Origin: Madurella fahalii | Taxonomy: Eukaryota > Ascomycota > Sordariomycetes > Sordariales | Reading direction: 5' to 3' | Assembly (NCBI GenBank): GCA_029876055.1 | Contig: CM056877.1 | Coordinates: forward strand, 744,001 to 808,000 | Length of the DNA: 64,000 nt | Part shown: positions 10,785-21,072 of the stretch, one piece after another | How positions within the stretch are numbered: the first letter of the stretch is position 1 | How the letters are laid out: each line of letters opens with the position of its first letter | Translations under genes and position numbers: made by a program | Notes under the pieces: generated by a model | What the model saw: only the letters and a program-made list of their open reading frames with translations | What the model was told of the DNA's origin: nothing | Database searches by the model: none

Positions 10785-11687
10785 TGCGTAATGGCGGTAT
10801 CAAGAGAGTCTTTTCCTGCCTAACCATGTCCGTAGGTTGCGGGGAGGGATGTGGGACGGGAGGCTTTATTGTTAGTGGATAAGAGCTTAAATGGCAAACA
10901 AGTGAGCAAATTAGGAAGCAAATGAAATGTGCGAAACTGGTGAGGAGAACGGAGACGGGGTGCTGTCTTTTTATAGAGCACAACGGCTGGTGTTCGCAAA
11001 AGGCATCTCGACGTGGGGGGAAACGTGGGATTATTGCTTGTGTCGAATCATAACGCAGCGGCGGAATTTTGCAATCACAAAGAAGGAATTTCTGTTTCTT
11101 TCCCCCCCTCTTTTGCGAATTTCAGTCTGAATCTACCACATGCGATCAATTTGGACTATACGCTCTCCTGGATTCAGCGAAACTATTGTGTCTTCCACCG
11201 CAAACCGGCACGGTTGCACGCTACGTCTCTACCCGGACTGATCGCTCCGCAAGCCCCAAAGTACCTCGGGGAGGACCCACACGCCTCCTCGGCGGGGCTA
11301 GATGTCAAACTTTTCTTGGCAGCCTCGTTAAAGCGATATCCGATGCCCCACTCTGTTGCGTTTCTGTATTTTCGGTAAGATTTCGCCGGGATGAACGTGG
11401 CGGCTAGGGTTAAAAGTCAGGGTTAACAGTTGATTTTGTTGGAAGCTCGTACCAACGCTAGTTCGAATGTTCTGTCCCGAAACGGCCGCGCTGCTCTTTC
11501 TGCCGGAGATTTCCGCTCCGTTGCCTATTCTCTGGCTGCAGTTTTCCGCCTGCGTGCCCACAAACTAGCGATATTTCGGAAACCCGAAAAGCCAGTGACA
11601 GCGTCAGCGACCAAACGAAGACGAACACAACGACATCGCGAGACACCTCATCACACAGATTTCGCGCAATCGGTCTCAATTATCGCC
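10785..11687. other. Intergenic region, promoter of eIF3h
   Basis: No coding signal is recognised. A T/C-rich patch lies at about 11,095-11,115. The region presumably carries the eIF3h promoter. Confidence 0.5.
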
Positions 11688-12893
11688 ATGGTCGACACAC
11701 AGAAAGAGGTGCCGTTCAAGTCGGCGCTGGTAGAAGCGCTGGTACGTCCCTAGGCCGAACCGCGGAACCCCGCCGTCCCGCGCTGGCGGTGCTAACATTT
11801 GGTTAGGTGGTGATGAAAATTGTAAAGCATTGCTCCTCGAGCTTCCCAACTCTGGCCATGGGATCCATCGTCGGAATGGACAACAACGGCGTGCTGGAAA
11901 TCACAAATGCCTTCCCGTTCCCAACAACCGAAGTCTCGGGCACCGATAGCCACCAGAGTGACGCCTCGAGCCTTGCGGCAGCACCCCGTGCGAAGACCAA
12001 CATCGCGTACCAGAATGAGATGATCAGGCATCTCAAGGAGGTCAATGTGGACGCCAACAACGTAGGCTGGTACACCAGTGCCACCATGGGGAACTTCATC
12101 ACGCTCCCCTTCATCGAGAATCAGTATCATTACCAGCGCGATAACGACAAGACGGTGGCACTCGTGCATGATGTGAGCAGGAGCTCTCAGGGCGCGCTGA
12201 ACCTCCGCGCTTTCCGACTATCGCCCGAGTTTATGGTAGCCTTCAAGGAGGGCAAGTTCACAACGGAGAGGTCAGGACGCATTCCATCTTTGCTGTTCCA
12301 GCCGGCACTAACACGAACCAATCCCCAACAGTCTGCAAAAGTCCAAACTGACCTTCAAGGATATACTCGTCGAGGTCCCTGTGGTCGTCCACAACTCTCA
12401 TCTCCTCACGTCGTTCCTGCACCAGATTCCTGCACCGCCAGAGTCGCCCGAGATCCCGCTCCCAGCTTCACTTGACGACATTCGCCGCAGCGCTCCCAAG
12501 CTGCCGGCCCACCCGTCTTTCGACTCGCTGGACCTCTCGATCGACCCATTCCTCGAGAAAACGTGCGATCTGCTCCTCGAGAGCATCGAATCCCACTACA
12601 CCGACCTCAACAACCATCAATACTACCAGCGGCAGTTGACGCGCGAGCAGTTCAAGATTACGCAGTGGCAAGCGAAGCGGAAGGCTGAGAATGCTGCGCG
12701 TCTGGCGGCTAAGCAGCAGCCGCTGCCCGAGGACGAGTGGCAGAGGCTGTTCAAGTTACCGCAGGAGCCTAGCCGGCTGGAGGGCATGCTCAACGCGAGG
12801 CAGGTGGAACAGTACAGCAAACAAGTGGACGGGTTCACAGCGACAATCAGCTCAAAGATGTTTGCTGTGAGGGGGAACTTGCTGCCTGAGTGA
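11688..12893 (+). CDS. eIF3h: Translation initiation factor eIF3 subunit h
   Basis: Three exons, 11,688-11,741, 11,807-12,270 and 12,332-12,893, give 359 residues. Intron 1 has a textbook branch and acceptor (gctaacatttggttag). An MPN domain begins at VVMKIVKHC (about residue 19) and continues through GVLEITNAFPFP, an insert rich in Ser/Asp/Ala, VGWYTS and ALNLRAFRLSPEFM. The catalytic JAMM zinc motif is absent, as expected for this structural subunit. VVVHNSHLL and a charged, coiled-coil-like C-terminal half (REQFKITQWQAKRKAENAARL) follow. It belongs to the eIF3 complex on the 40S ribosome, and is one of the subunits lost in budding yeast but kept in filamentous fungi. The call is strong. 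Confidence 0.9.
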
Positions 12894-13848
12894 TCGTGGC
12901 TCCCGGGCTGCGTGTGCAGAAACTCGGGAAGGATGGGTAGGGACGGTTGTGGTTAGAGTATCTCGACTGCATTAGGTCTGGCGTTCCGGGTCGTGGGCAT
13001 GTTTGTTAGCTTAGTTTCCGGGCCAGCCATGATGCCTATTGCTCGGTGCTACAGGCGGATTTTCTGAACCAACGAGACAGGAAGGGCACAAAAACGAAAT
13101 CCACTAGAGTGGCATGGATGGCGGTAGAACCTGCGCGTTTTGTAATTCCCGTGCCTGCGGCTTGCCTCTACTGATAAAATAACAATGCTCTTCCGACGGC
13201 TTGGGCGCATCCTTTTTGATCGGCGGATCAACCTGCGGAGGCCGGAGTTCTATGGATTCGGTGTCGGAACGCAACAAAAGGACGGAAACCGAGCGCCGAT
13301 ATTTGAGGGCGGTCCGAAGCAAACGGAGGGGCTGATGGTGGGGTATGCCGCCCAAAAGGGTATTAGCTTGGCTCCTTCTATTCTCGCCGACTGGTCCGTT
13401 TCGTTCCCTTCCTGTTCCTGTTCGGCCGCCTTTATTTCCTCTCTTTCGGAGCCTTCTCTTATCGCTCTCTCTACTGTTCCCGATCGCCCAGTGCGCCTGC
13501 CAGAAGCAAGAAAAGGAAAATAACACGACGGCATTGTCCATGGATCCCCTCACCGCTTATATTGACTCCATTCTCATTTCCCTCCCATTTTATTCGTGTC
13601 TTCGCTAGCTGCCGGTGTCTTTCGTACCTTGGCGACGGCGATTAACTCCGGACCCCTGCGACCAAACTGCAACCCCTCACCACTCACCCCGCCAAACTCC
13701 GCCCCTCCTTTAAAAAGTAAGCACCGGGCCCCGCGTTCCCCCCTTCTGATCCTTCTCTGTCCACCCTCCTGCCCTCCTTCTCCCGCCGACTTTTGGTCCT
13801 TTGTCCTGACCTTACCATTCCCTCAGGAATCACCTCGCTGCTATCAGA
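12894..13848. other. Intergenic region and leader of adenosylhomocysteinase
   Basis: No gene is seen. From about 13,530 to 13,840 the plus strand is strongly C/T-rich, as in long 5' leaders of highly expressed fungal housekeeping genes. Confidence 0.55.
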
Positions 13849-15327
13849 ATGTCTGCTCCTGCCCACAAGTTCAAGGTCGCCGACCTGTCGCTTGCTGCCT
13901 TCGGGCGCAAGGAGATCGAGATGGCTGAGAATGAAATGCCTGGTCTCATGTCCACCCGGAAAAAGTATGCTGCCGACCAACCCCTCAAGGGTGCCCGTAT
14001 CGCCGGCTGCTTGCACATGACGATCCAGACTGCCGTCCTGATTGAGACGCTCGTTGCTCTCGGTGCTGAGGTCACATGGACGTCGTGCAACATCTTCAGC
14101 ACGCAGGACCACGCCGCTGCTGCCATTGCCGCTGCCGGCATCCCCGTTTTTGCCTGGAAGGGCGAGACGGAGGAGGAGTACAACTGGTGCCTGGAGCAAC
14201 AGCTTGTCGCCTTCAAGGACGGGAAGAAGCTCAACTTGATTCTGGACGACGGTGGCGACCTCACCCACCTTGTGCACACCAAGTATCCCGAGATGCTCAA
14301 GGACTGCTACGGCTTGTCCGAGGAGACGACCACGGGTGTGCACCACCTGTACCGCATGCTCAAGAAGGGCGAGTTGCTGGTTCCCGCCATCAATGTCAAC
14401 GACTCGGTCACTAAGTCCAAGTTTGACAACCTCTACGGCTGCCGCGAGTCGCTGATTGACGGCATCAAGCGTGCTACGGACGTCATGATTGCCGGAAAGA
14501 TTGCCGTAGTCGCCGGTTTTGGCGATGTCGGAAAGGGCTGCGCCATGGCGCTCCAGGGAATGGGCGCTCGGGTGCTCGTCACCGAAATTGACCCCATCAA
14601 CGCCCTCCAGGCCGCTATGGCTGGCTACGAGGTGACCACCATGGACAAGGCTTGCAAAGTTGGCCAGATCTTCGTCACAACCACCGGCTGCCGGGATATC
14701 CTGGTGGGCAGGCACTTCGAGGCGATGCCCAACGATGCCATCGTCTGCAGTATGTTCTCTGCTCATTTCACCCCCTTCGGTTTGCCGTTCCCACCCGCTG
14801 ACTGTGTTTTCAGACATTGGCCATTTCGATGTCGAGATTGACGTTCCTTGGCTCAAGGCCAACGCCCAATCCGTTCAGAACATCAAGCCGCAGGTCGACC
14901 GCTTCTTGATGAAGAACGGCCGCCACATCATCTTGCTTGCCGAGGGCCGCCTTGTCAACCTGGGCTGCGCTACTGGCCACAGCTCGTTTGTCATGTCGTG
15001 CAGCTTCACCAACCAGGTGCTTGCCCAGATCATGCTGTACAAGAACAACGACGAGGCGTTTGCCAAGAAGTACGTCGAGTTTGCCAAGAGCGGCAAGCTT
15101 GAGAAGAAGGTCTACGTTCTTCCCAAGATCCTCGACGAGGAAGTCGCCCGACTCCACCTGGCTCACGTCAACGTTGAGCTTACTTCCTTGACCAGCGTCC
15201 AGGCTGAGTATCTCGGCCTGGATGTCGAGGGCCCTTACAAGAGCGACCAGTACGTTTCCCCGCCCATTTTGGTCTTGTCTCTCCTCACCAGGCTTATTGC
15301 TAACGGCATCATAGCTATCGCTACTAA
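13849..15327 (+). CDS. SAH1: Adenosylhomocysteinase (S-adenosyl-L-homocysteine hydrolase)
   Basis: Three exons, 13,849-14,749, 14,814-15,249 and 15,315-15,327, give 449 residues, the normal eukaryotic length. Hallmarks seen: HMTIQTAVLIETL, TWTSCNIFSTQDHAAAA, the DDGGDLT active-site segment, NDSVTKSKFDN with the conserved Lys, the NAD-binding loop AGFGDVGKGCA (about residues 221-231), and NLGCATGHSSFVMS. The last exon is only 13 bases and adds the final codons (HYRY). The enzyme splits S-adenosylhomocysteine into adenosine and homocysteine, relieving product inhibition of methyltransferases; it is cytosolic and tetrameric. The SAM carrier gene lies about 5 kb upstream on the same strand. A 392-codon antisense frame over this gene is a shadow. 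Confidence 0.96.
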
Positions 15328-16163
15328 TCGTCTATATGCTACATCGTCGCCCCTGTTGTGGCTGTCGTAGGGGGAGGAATATCCTTGTATAGATCTTCAA
15401 CATTTGGGATCTTAACGGGTATCGGCGGCATGTCGGGGCCATTTCATTATCAGCGCATTGTTTTTCAACAGGCATGACTTGCATGGCACATAGGGTTCGG
15501 CTGGGTATAAAAAAGGGGCAAGGGAGGGTTGTGGTACACATTTTCAACAAAAGTACGGCGTTGGCTTTGGCTCATGATATTCCACCCACACCCACGGGAA
15601 GGCGTTTTGACATAACTTGTCATCTTGGTGCGCTGGAGCGCTTCTGGGGCTAGACAAGACTGGAAAGGTTACAGACCCGTCAACCGGGTCTTAGAGAGAA
15701 ATATAGTGACATAATTGAGACGCCCGTCTCCGTGTGCATACAGAACATTAGAACCGTTGCTTCTTAGATTCAGATAAGCGCAGCCCGGCTGTCTTAGTCC
15801 TTATCGGCGGTGCCCCTCAACTACACCCCCAAACTGCCGCGGAGAAGGTCAGGGGCGTGCCTCCCCCCTGGCCGGCTTCTCTGCTCTCTCATACGTAAGG
15901 GTGTGTGCAATATCCGGCCTATCATCGCCCGATCGGAGCACGTATGGCCAATAGTGGCAGTGGGGCACGACGCCCCTAGGCAAGTAACGTACAGGAGCAA
16001 CGCCGTTGACCAACCACGTATGGGGGCGGGGCCTTCTTCACGGCCGTGTTCAACAAGTGTTGTGCAATCCTCTCTCGGCGAGGTTGAAAACCCCTTTCCT
16101 TTCCAGTCGAGTACGAGAAAACTCGCTCCCGTACTTCCTTGTTTGGCGAGGCCTATCATCATT
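15328..16163. other. Intergenic spacer between SAH1 and dehydrogenase gene
   Basis: No gene recognised. It contains the SAH1 3' end and the promoter of the next plus-strand gene. Confidence 0.5.
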
Positions 16164-17607
16164 ATGGGTTCGAACAGCCAAAAGCGGCCAAAGGTTCTCT
16201 TGCTTGGGGTCATTGAACAGTAAGTCCTCGATGTCTTACCACGGACCAGTCCTCGGCTCATATCGCCGAGGCCGTCGCGTAACTCGTTCTTCCGGGGGGC
16301 AAAGGAGGGGAAGGCGAGCGTGGATGGGAAGTCGCTGAGCGGAACGTTGCTGTGTTCTCGCCTCTGGTCTCTTCCTCTGCGAACCTGTTTGTCGCTTGCT
16401 AACCTTACCGACCTAGCGCGCATTCAGCCTGGGCCTCTATCAGTGAGATCGCCGAGGTCCTGACGCCCAAGTCGACCAACCGGGCCGACTTCCTGGAAGA
16501 AGCAGCTTCGGGGGCTTTCGAAGGCTGCGTTGCGGCGTACCGCACCTTTGACAGTTTCGACGTGACGGGAAGAGTCGATGAGGAGCTCCTAACGGCGCTC
16601 CCGGCTTCTCTGCGCTTCATCTGCCACAACGGCGCGGGCTATGACCAGGTGGACGTCCAGGCTTGTACTGCCCGTGGCGTCCGGGTATCCAACACGCCCA
16701 CGGCCGTCGACGATGCGACGGCCGACATTGGCATATTCCTTCTCCTGGGCGCGCTCCGCAACCTGGCCGTCGGTATGGCGTCGGTGCGTGCGGGCGAATG
16801 GCGCGGGAAGATCCCCCCAGCTCTGGGTCATGATCCGCAGGGCAAAGTCCTCGGTATCTTGGGGATGGGCGGCATCGGGCGCAACATGGCAAGGAAAGCG
16901 CTGGCGTTTGGTATGAAGATCCGATACCATAACCGCACAAGGCTGGATCCCGGCTTGGAGAAGGGCCTCGAGGCCGAACACGTCAGCTTCGACGAACTCC
17001 TGGGAGGAAGTGACGTCTTGAGCCTGAACCTGCCACTGAATGTGAGAGATAGCCCATCCATTCTCCTTGTTACATGGGTGATTGACCACGTAAACCTCCC
17101 TCGTAGCCGTACACTCGGCATATTATTTCCAGGTCGGAATTCGCAAAGATGAAGAAGGGCATCGTCATCGTCAACACAGCACGTGGGGCCATCATAGACG
17201 AGGCCGCGCTCGTCGAGGCCCTCGATTCCGGACAGGTGGCGTCGGCCGGCCTTGACGTTTATGAACAGGAGCCGTCTATCCACCCGGGTCTGCTCGCGAA
17301 TCCCCGCGTCCTACTCGTCCCACACATGGGCACTTGGACTGTTGAGACCGAGACCAAGATGGAGGAGTGGTAAGTAACGTCAGGACTGATTGCCCCCATA
17401 CCCCTTTTCTTCCTCTCTTGATACCGAGGAGGCAGTTGTGGCTAGGGGTATGCGTGGAGAGTTTACATTTCAGAACTGCACCTAGAGCAGTGTAGTAAGG
17501 AAAAAAGAATGTAACTGATATGGTAGCCTAGGACCATCAGCAACGTTCGTACGGCGATTGAGTCGGGACGGTTGCGAAGTATCGTACCAGAGCAACGAAA
17601 CATGTGA
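16164..17607 (+). CDS. D-isomer-specific 2-hydroxyacid dehydrogenase (glyoxylate/hydroxypyruvate reductase-like, Gor1 type)
   Basis: Four exons, 16,164-16,219, 16,417-17,041, 17,107-17,369 and 17,532-17,607, give 339 residues. Splices were fixed by restoring NLPLN-PYTRHIISRSEFAKM and the tail EEW-TISNVRTAIESG. The catalytic domain holds NGAGYDQVDV; the cofactor domain has GILGMGGIGRNMA, a GxGxxG Rossmann loop. The catalytic triad of the family is present: Arg253 in NTARGAI, Glu280 in DVYEQEP and His300 in PHMGTWT. Members reduce glyoxylate, hydroxypyruvate or other 2-keto acids with NAD(P)H. The residue after the second acidic strand is RYHNRTRL, and an Arg there often goes with NADPH preference. 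The substrate is not determined. It converges with the Zn2Cys6 gene on the minus strand. Confidence 0.9.
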
Positions 17608-18236
17608 GCGGGAAAGGGGAGATACCCATGACAGGCGAACACGAAGGCGAAGTAGGCTTTGAACTCAGGGCAAGGGACGTTTTCCGCTTCATTTCCTCCA
17701 CAACCGTTAGCACATCATGATAATTCTATATCTACGTTTGAGCTAGTTGCAAGGCCGTTAAAGAAGCTGGCGTCATGCAGGCCAGAATTCCCATCAAGTC
17801 TAAAAGCCTAAAGTGTTGAAGCTAGGTGGGTTGTCCTGGGGTGACACCAACCATAGAACGCGGACACATTCGCATGGATCAATGGACCGTCAAAAGATCA
17901 GATCCGAAAATCCAGAAGCCCGGCTAAACTCTAACACAGGTGATTCCTACCCTCCCGTTCATGACCAATACCCACGTCGCTCTAAATATGCGACTCAGTC
18001 CAGATGCATATATGATAGTGTACATGTACAAGCGGCTCGAATAGCGGCGTTCCAGTGCAGGGGGGGCCCGGTGATCCTCCAGAGCACTGGATCTGCGTCC
18101 TATCGGCCAAAGATATCGCCTCTCAACTCCGCCCTTCCCCGCGGCACCCCGGCGACAGACGTGTCAGCCAATCCTGACGCTAGCAATGTCGTATTATGCT
18201 GCATTAACCCAAAGAAACCCTGCGCCACACTGGTCT
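17608..18236. other. Convergent 3' spacer; no gene seen
   Basis: Lies between the ends of the dehydrogenase (plus) and the Zn2Cys6 gene (minus). A 148-codon plus frame here begins at TTG and has no domain features. Confidence 0.5.
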
Positions 18237-21072
18237 CTAACCCTTCCTGTTCTTACTGACGTTAACACCAGGCCTGACGAAGGCGCGGAACGCGAGGTCG
18301 GCAAAGCGACGGACTACATTGGTCGTCCCGCCCGTCGATGTCGATTCGTCCCGAATAAATCTTGTTGCTACAGCAAGCTTGCTGCGCGAGTCTGACTCTT
18401 CCAAATGTGAGGGCACATTCTGCTCATTCCAGGCCGCGTCCCAGTGTGCCGTGTACTCTCGCAGCACAGCGATGCTATAGAGGACATCCCGGTTTTCTCG
18501 GCCATCTAGCAGAGATCGCATCACGCTCAAGCAGTTTTCTCTGGCCGAGACATGCGCGGGCTCGGCGGATGCATGTGCCAGGAGGAGGTATTTGGCTAGA
18601 TGGTACCAAAATTCCAGCTCGCTCTTGCGCAATGGGTTGATGTTGGTCGCGGGAGGCGGGGAGAGAGGGTTGCATGCAAGTGTCTCACCCGAGAGGAGTG
18701 TCTCGAAAACGTGGAGACGGCCGCGTGCCTCTCGGAGGTCGTCCTCGGCCGGGACTGATTCTGGGAAACTTTGGGGCTGGGTAGAGGTGGCTGAGAGCGG
18801 AAGGCGGGCAAGCGACCAGATCACGTACGACTCGAGGTGCCCGGAGTGCACCATGTCCACCGGGTCGGTGCTCTTGATGGCGGATATGGTTTGGAGGAAC
18901 GAAGCGAAGAGCGAAACGAGGGCTTTGTCGTTGTGGATCATGGCTGCGGGATATGCCGTCATTGCCCGGTTCTTTGCAAAGTCGTACCATTGAGTTTCGA
19001 AAAAGAGGGTAAGGCCCGGGACGTAGACCTCGTAGTATAGCTTCGTGATCTCGTCAAGAATCTCGGAGGGCGGCGGTGAGCTCGTCGCGACCGGGGGGAG
19101 ACACCCCCAAGGGCGATCAGCTCATCGACCTTCATCTTCTTTGCTGGAAAACTTGTATGAGCGGACGTGATCTCCCGTGACGGAGGTTGGGAAAGCGCAG
19201 ACAGAGTGGAAGGGGAGGATGGGATGCCACCTCGCAATTGGTTCGCGTCAGCAGTGGCCTGGTCTGCGCTTGCGGCTGCGTTGTTCTGCTGGTACTGCGG
19301 CGGTGGCCGTGTGCCGGCGGCACTGGGGGCGTCGGGGCCTTGTAACGCCGGATCGATGGCAGTGGAGTAGTCGAAGCCCGGCTCGCTCTTGACGCTTTGC
19401 GGGGGGGTCGATACGGTTGGATCGAATGCGAGGCTCGACGAGAGGGAAGGAGGATAGGATGTTTGGTATGGGTGCGGGGCGGAGGACGACGGTACGGTCG
19501 GTGTGGGCACAACCGTAGCGGAGGCGGACGGCTGAGAGGTTGGCGCAGGCTGGATGGCTGCTGGGCCCTGTTGTTGCTTGAAGATGGGATCGTAGCCGAG
19601 ACATTCGCGCTTCGATTTTTTGCAGTTGTTGCACGTCGGGTGCGCCTCGTCGCACTATGCCGGAGACGACATTGGTTAGATTTGTGCGATGCCGGATTTG
19701 TGAAGGGGCAGCGGCTGAATTGGACTGGATGTACAAGCGCCTCGTGGGGGAGGGGTAGCCAGTGGGGGGAGGTGGTTTGGTAGTTCGCCGCGAGGAAAAA
19801 TGTACGAATCGTGGGAGTGGAAAATCCGGTCAAAGGATGGAATGGCTTGCTCGCTTCGGCGTAGCTCCCAAGTCTAGCGAAGCGATCACAAGCGAAAAGG
19901 ATGAAATCGATCCGAGAGGGCGGCTGCTTTTGCTCTCCAACCACAAACCCGGTCTTTTCGCCTAAACGCGTGCTGCCTGGCTTTCTGGACCAACGAGACG
20001 CAGCCAACCATGCAACTTGGGAACAAGACAAAAATGTGTGTAAAACCGCAACAAGAGGCGACACAAGGCAGGGTAGAAATGAAAGCTACTCACCTTTATC
20101 CTGCGTTTGCGGCATGTCAGACATCCAGTTTTTGTTCGTCTCTTGATCTCCTACCAGCCGCAACCGCAGAAAGCTTCTTGTCAGCAGGCTGGCTCCTTCT
20201 ATGGGGTTGAGGGGACCTGTTCCGCTGCACGGTACCTTTTTGTGTCTCCCTCCGCTCAAGGCAATGCGCGGGTCATGGGCCAAGCCGGGAGCTAGGGCGA
20301 ATCGCATCGCGCTGGGATCGGGGAGGCCGTACATATGGGCATGGGGATGGACGCCGTAGTAACCCATGGGCGGGGGAGCGGATGCCGGCGTCATTGGAGC
20401 TGCCATGTGGGCGCCTAAAGGGAGCCCGTGCTGCGACTGGGCCTGTGGCTGCCGGTGATCGAGGGTCCGCATGCTGGGAAGCGCAGTCGGGGTCGGCCGG
20501 TAGGGGTCGGCAGCCGGGGGTGCTTGCGGATATACGTAATGCGAGACGGGCGGCATGCCGGCGGGCGGGTAGGGCGCCGGGCTCGCGTACGTCACCGGTT
20601 GGCGAGGAGGCCCGGCTGGCGGTTGCGTGTTGGACATGTCGGGTAGTTTCAGCACCGGCGCGTCGCCGCCACCGTTCTGTGCTTCGCTCTGGATGCCGTG
20701 GGTGCCGTGGGTGCCGTGGATGCCTTGGATCGTGTCTACTGGGCTCGCAGCCGACGCGTGGATGTTCGGCCTAGCGTTGACCGCCGAGACACCATCGGGT
20801 GTGCCCTTGCCGTCACCAACGCCGGGGCTGTGACCGCCACCGCCGCTGCCACTGTTCCTAGCCAAATGCGCACGCCTGTCGCCTGTCGACGGGTCGTTAG
20901 GATGGGATGTCTGGGCTGACTGTCTGCTCTGCAGCGTCTGTTGTTGGTGATGCGGCTCGCCGTGGTGGTGCTTCTCGAACGCGTCAAGATCTGGCTGCGC
21001 ACGCGGCTCAACGGAAGGCAAGTCTAAGGACGACTGCAGTCGTAACGGGGTTGACTCGGGGGGTTGAGCCAT
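18237..21072 (-). CDS. Zn2Cys6 (fungal binuclear cluster) transcription factor with an apparent frameshift
   Basis: Exons on the minus strand: 21,072-20,236, 20,150-20,094 and 19,654-18,237; about 770 residues if the frameshift is repaired. The first 279 residues are disordered, rich in Pro/Ala/Gln/His/Gly. The DNA-binding cluster reads GCLTCRKRRIKC|DEAHPTCNNCKKSKREC, the six cysteines matching Cx2Cx6Cx6Cx2Cx6C, with an intron inside it. A long Ser/Pro/Ala linker follows, then a helical C-terminal half (LYYEVYVPGLTLFFETQWYDF onward) typical of fungal-specific regulators. The frame breaks in a G6 run at 19,093-19,098 (or the nearby C5 run at 19,104-19,108). One extra base restores KKMKVDELIALGG directly to SSPPPSEILDEITK. 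Without it, the only rescue is an implausible 43-bp intron. This may be an assembly error in a homopolymer or a young pseudogene. Target genes are unknown; the spacing resembles Moc3-like regulators, but weakly. Confidence 0.8.

Noticed and set aside
13684..14862. 392-codon minus-strand frame over adenosylhomocysteinase
   Set aside because: A shadow of a GC-rich, strongly biased coding exon; the plus-strand product is unmistakable.
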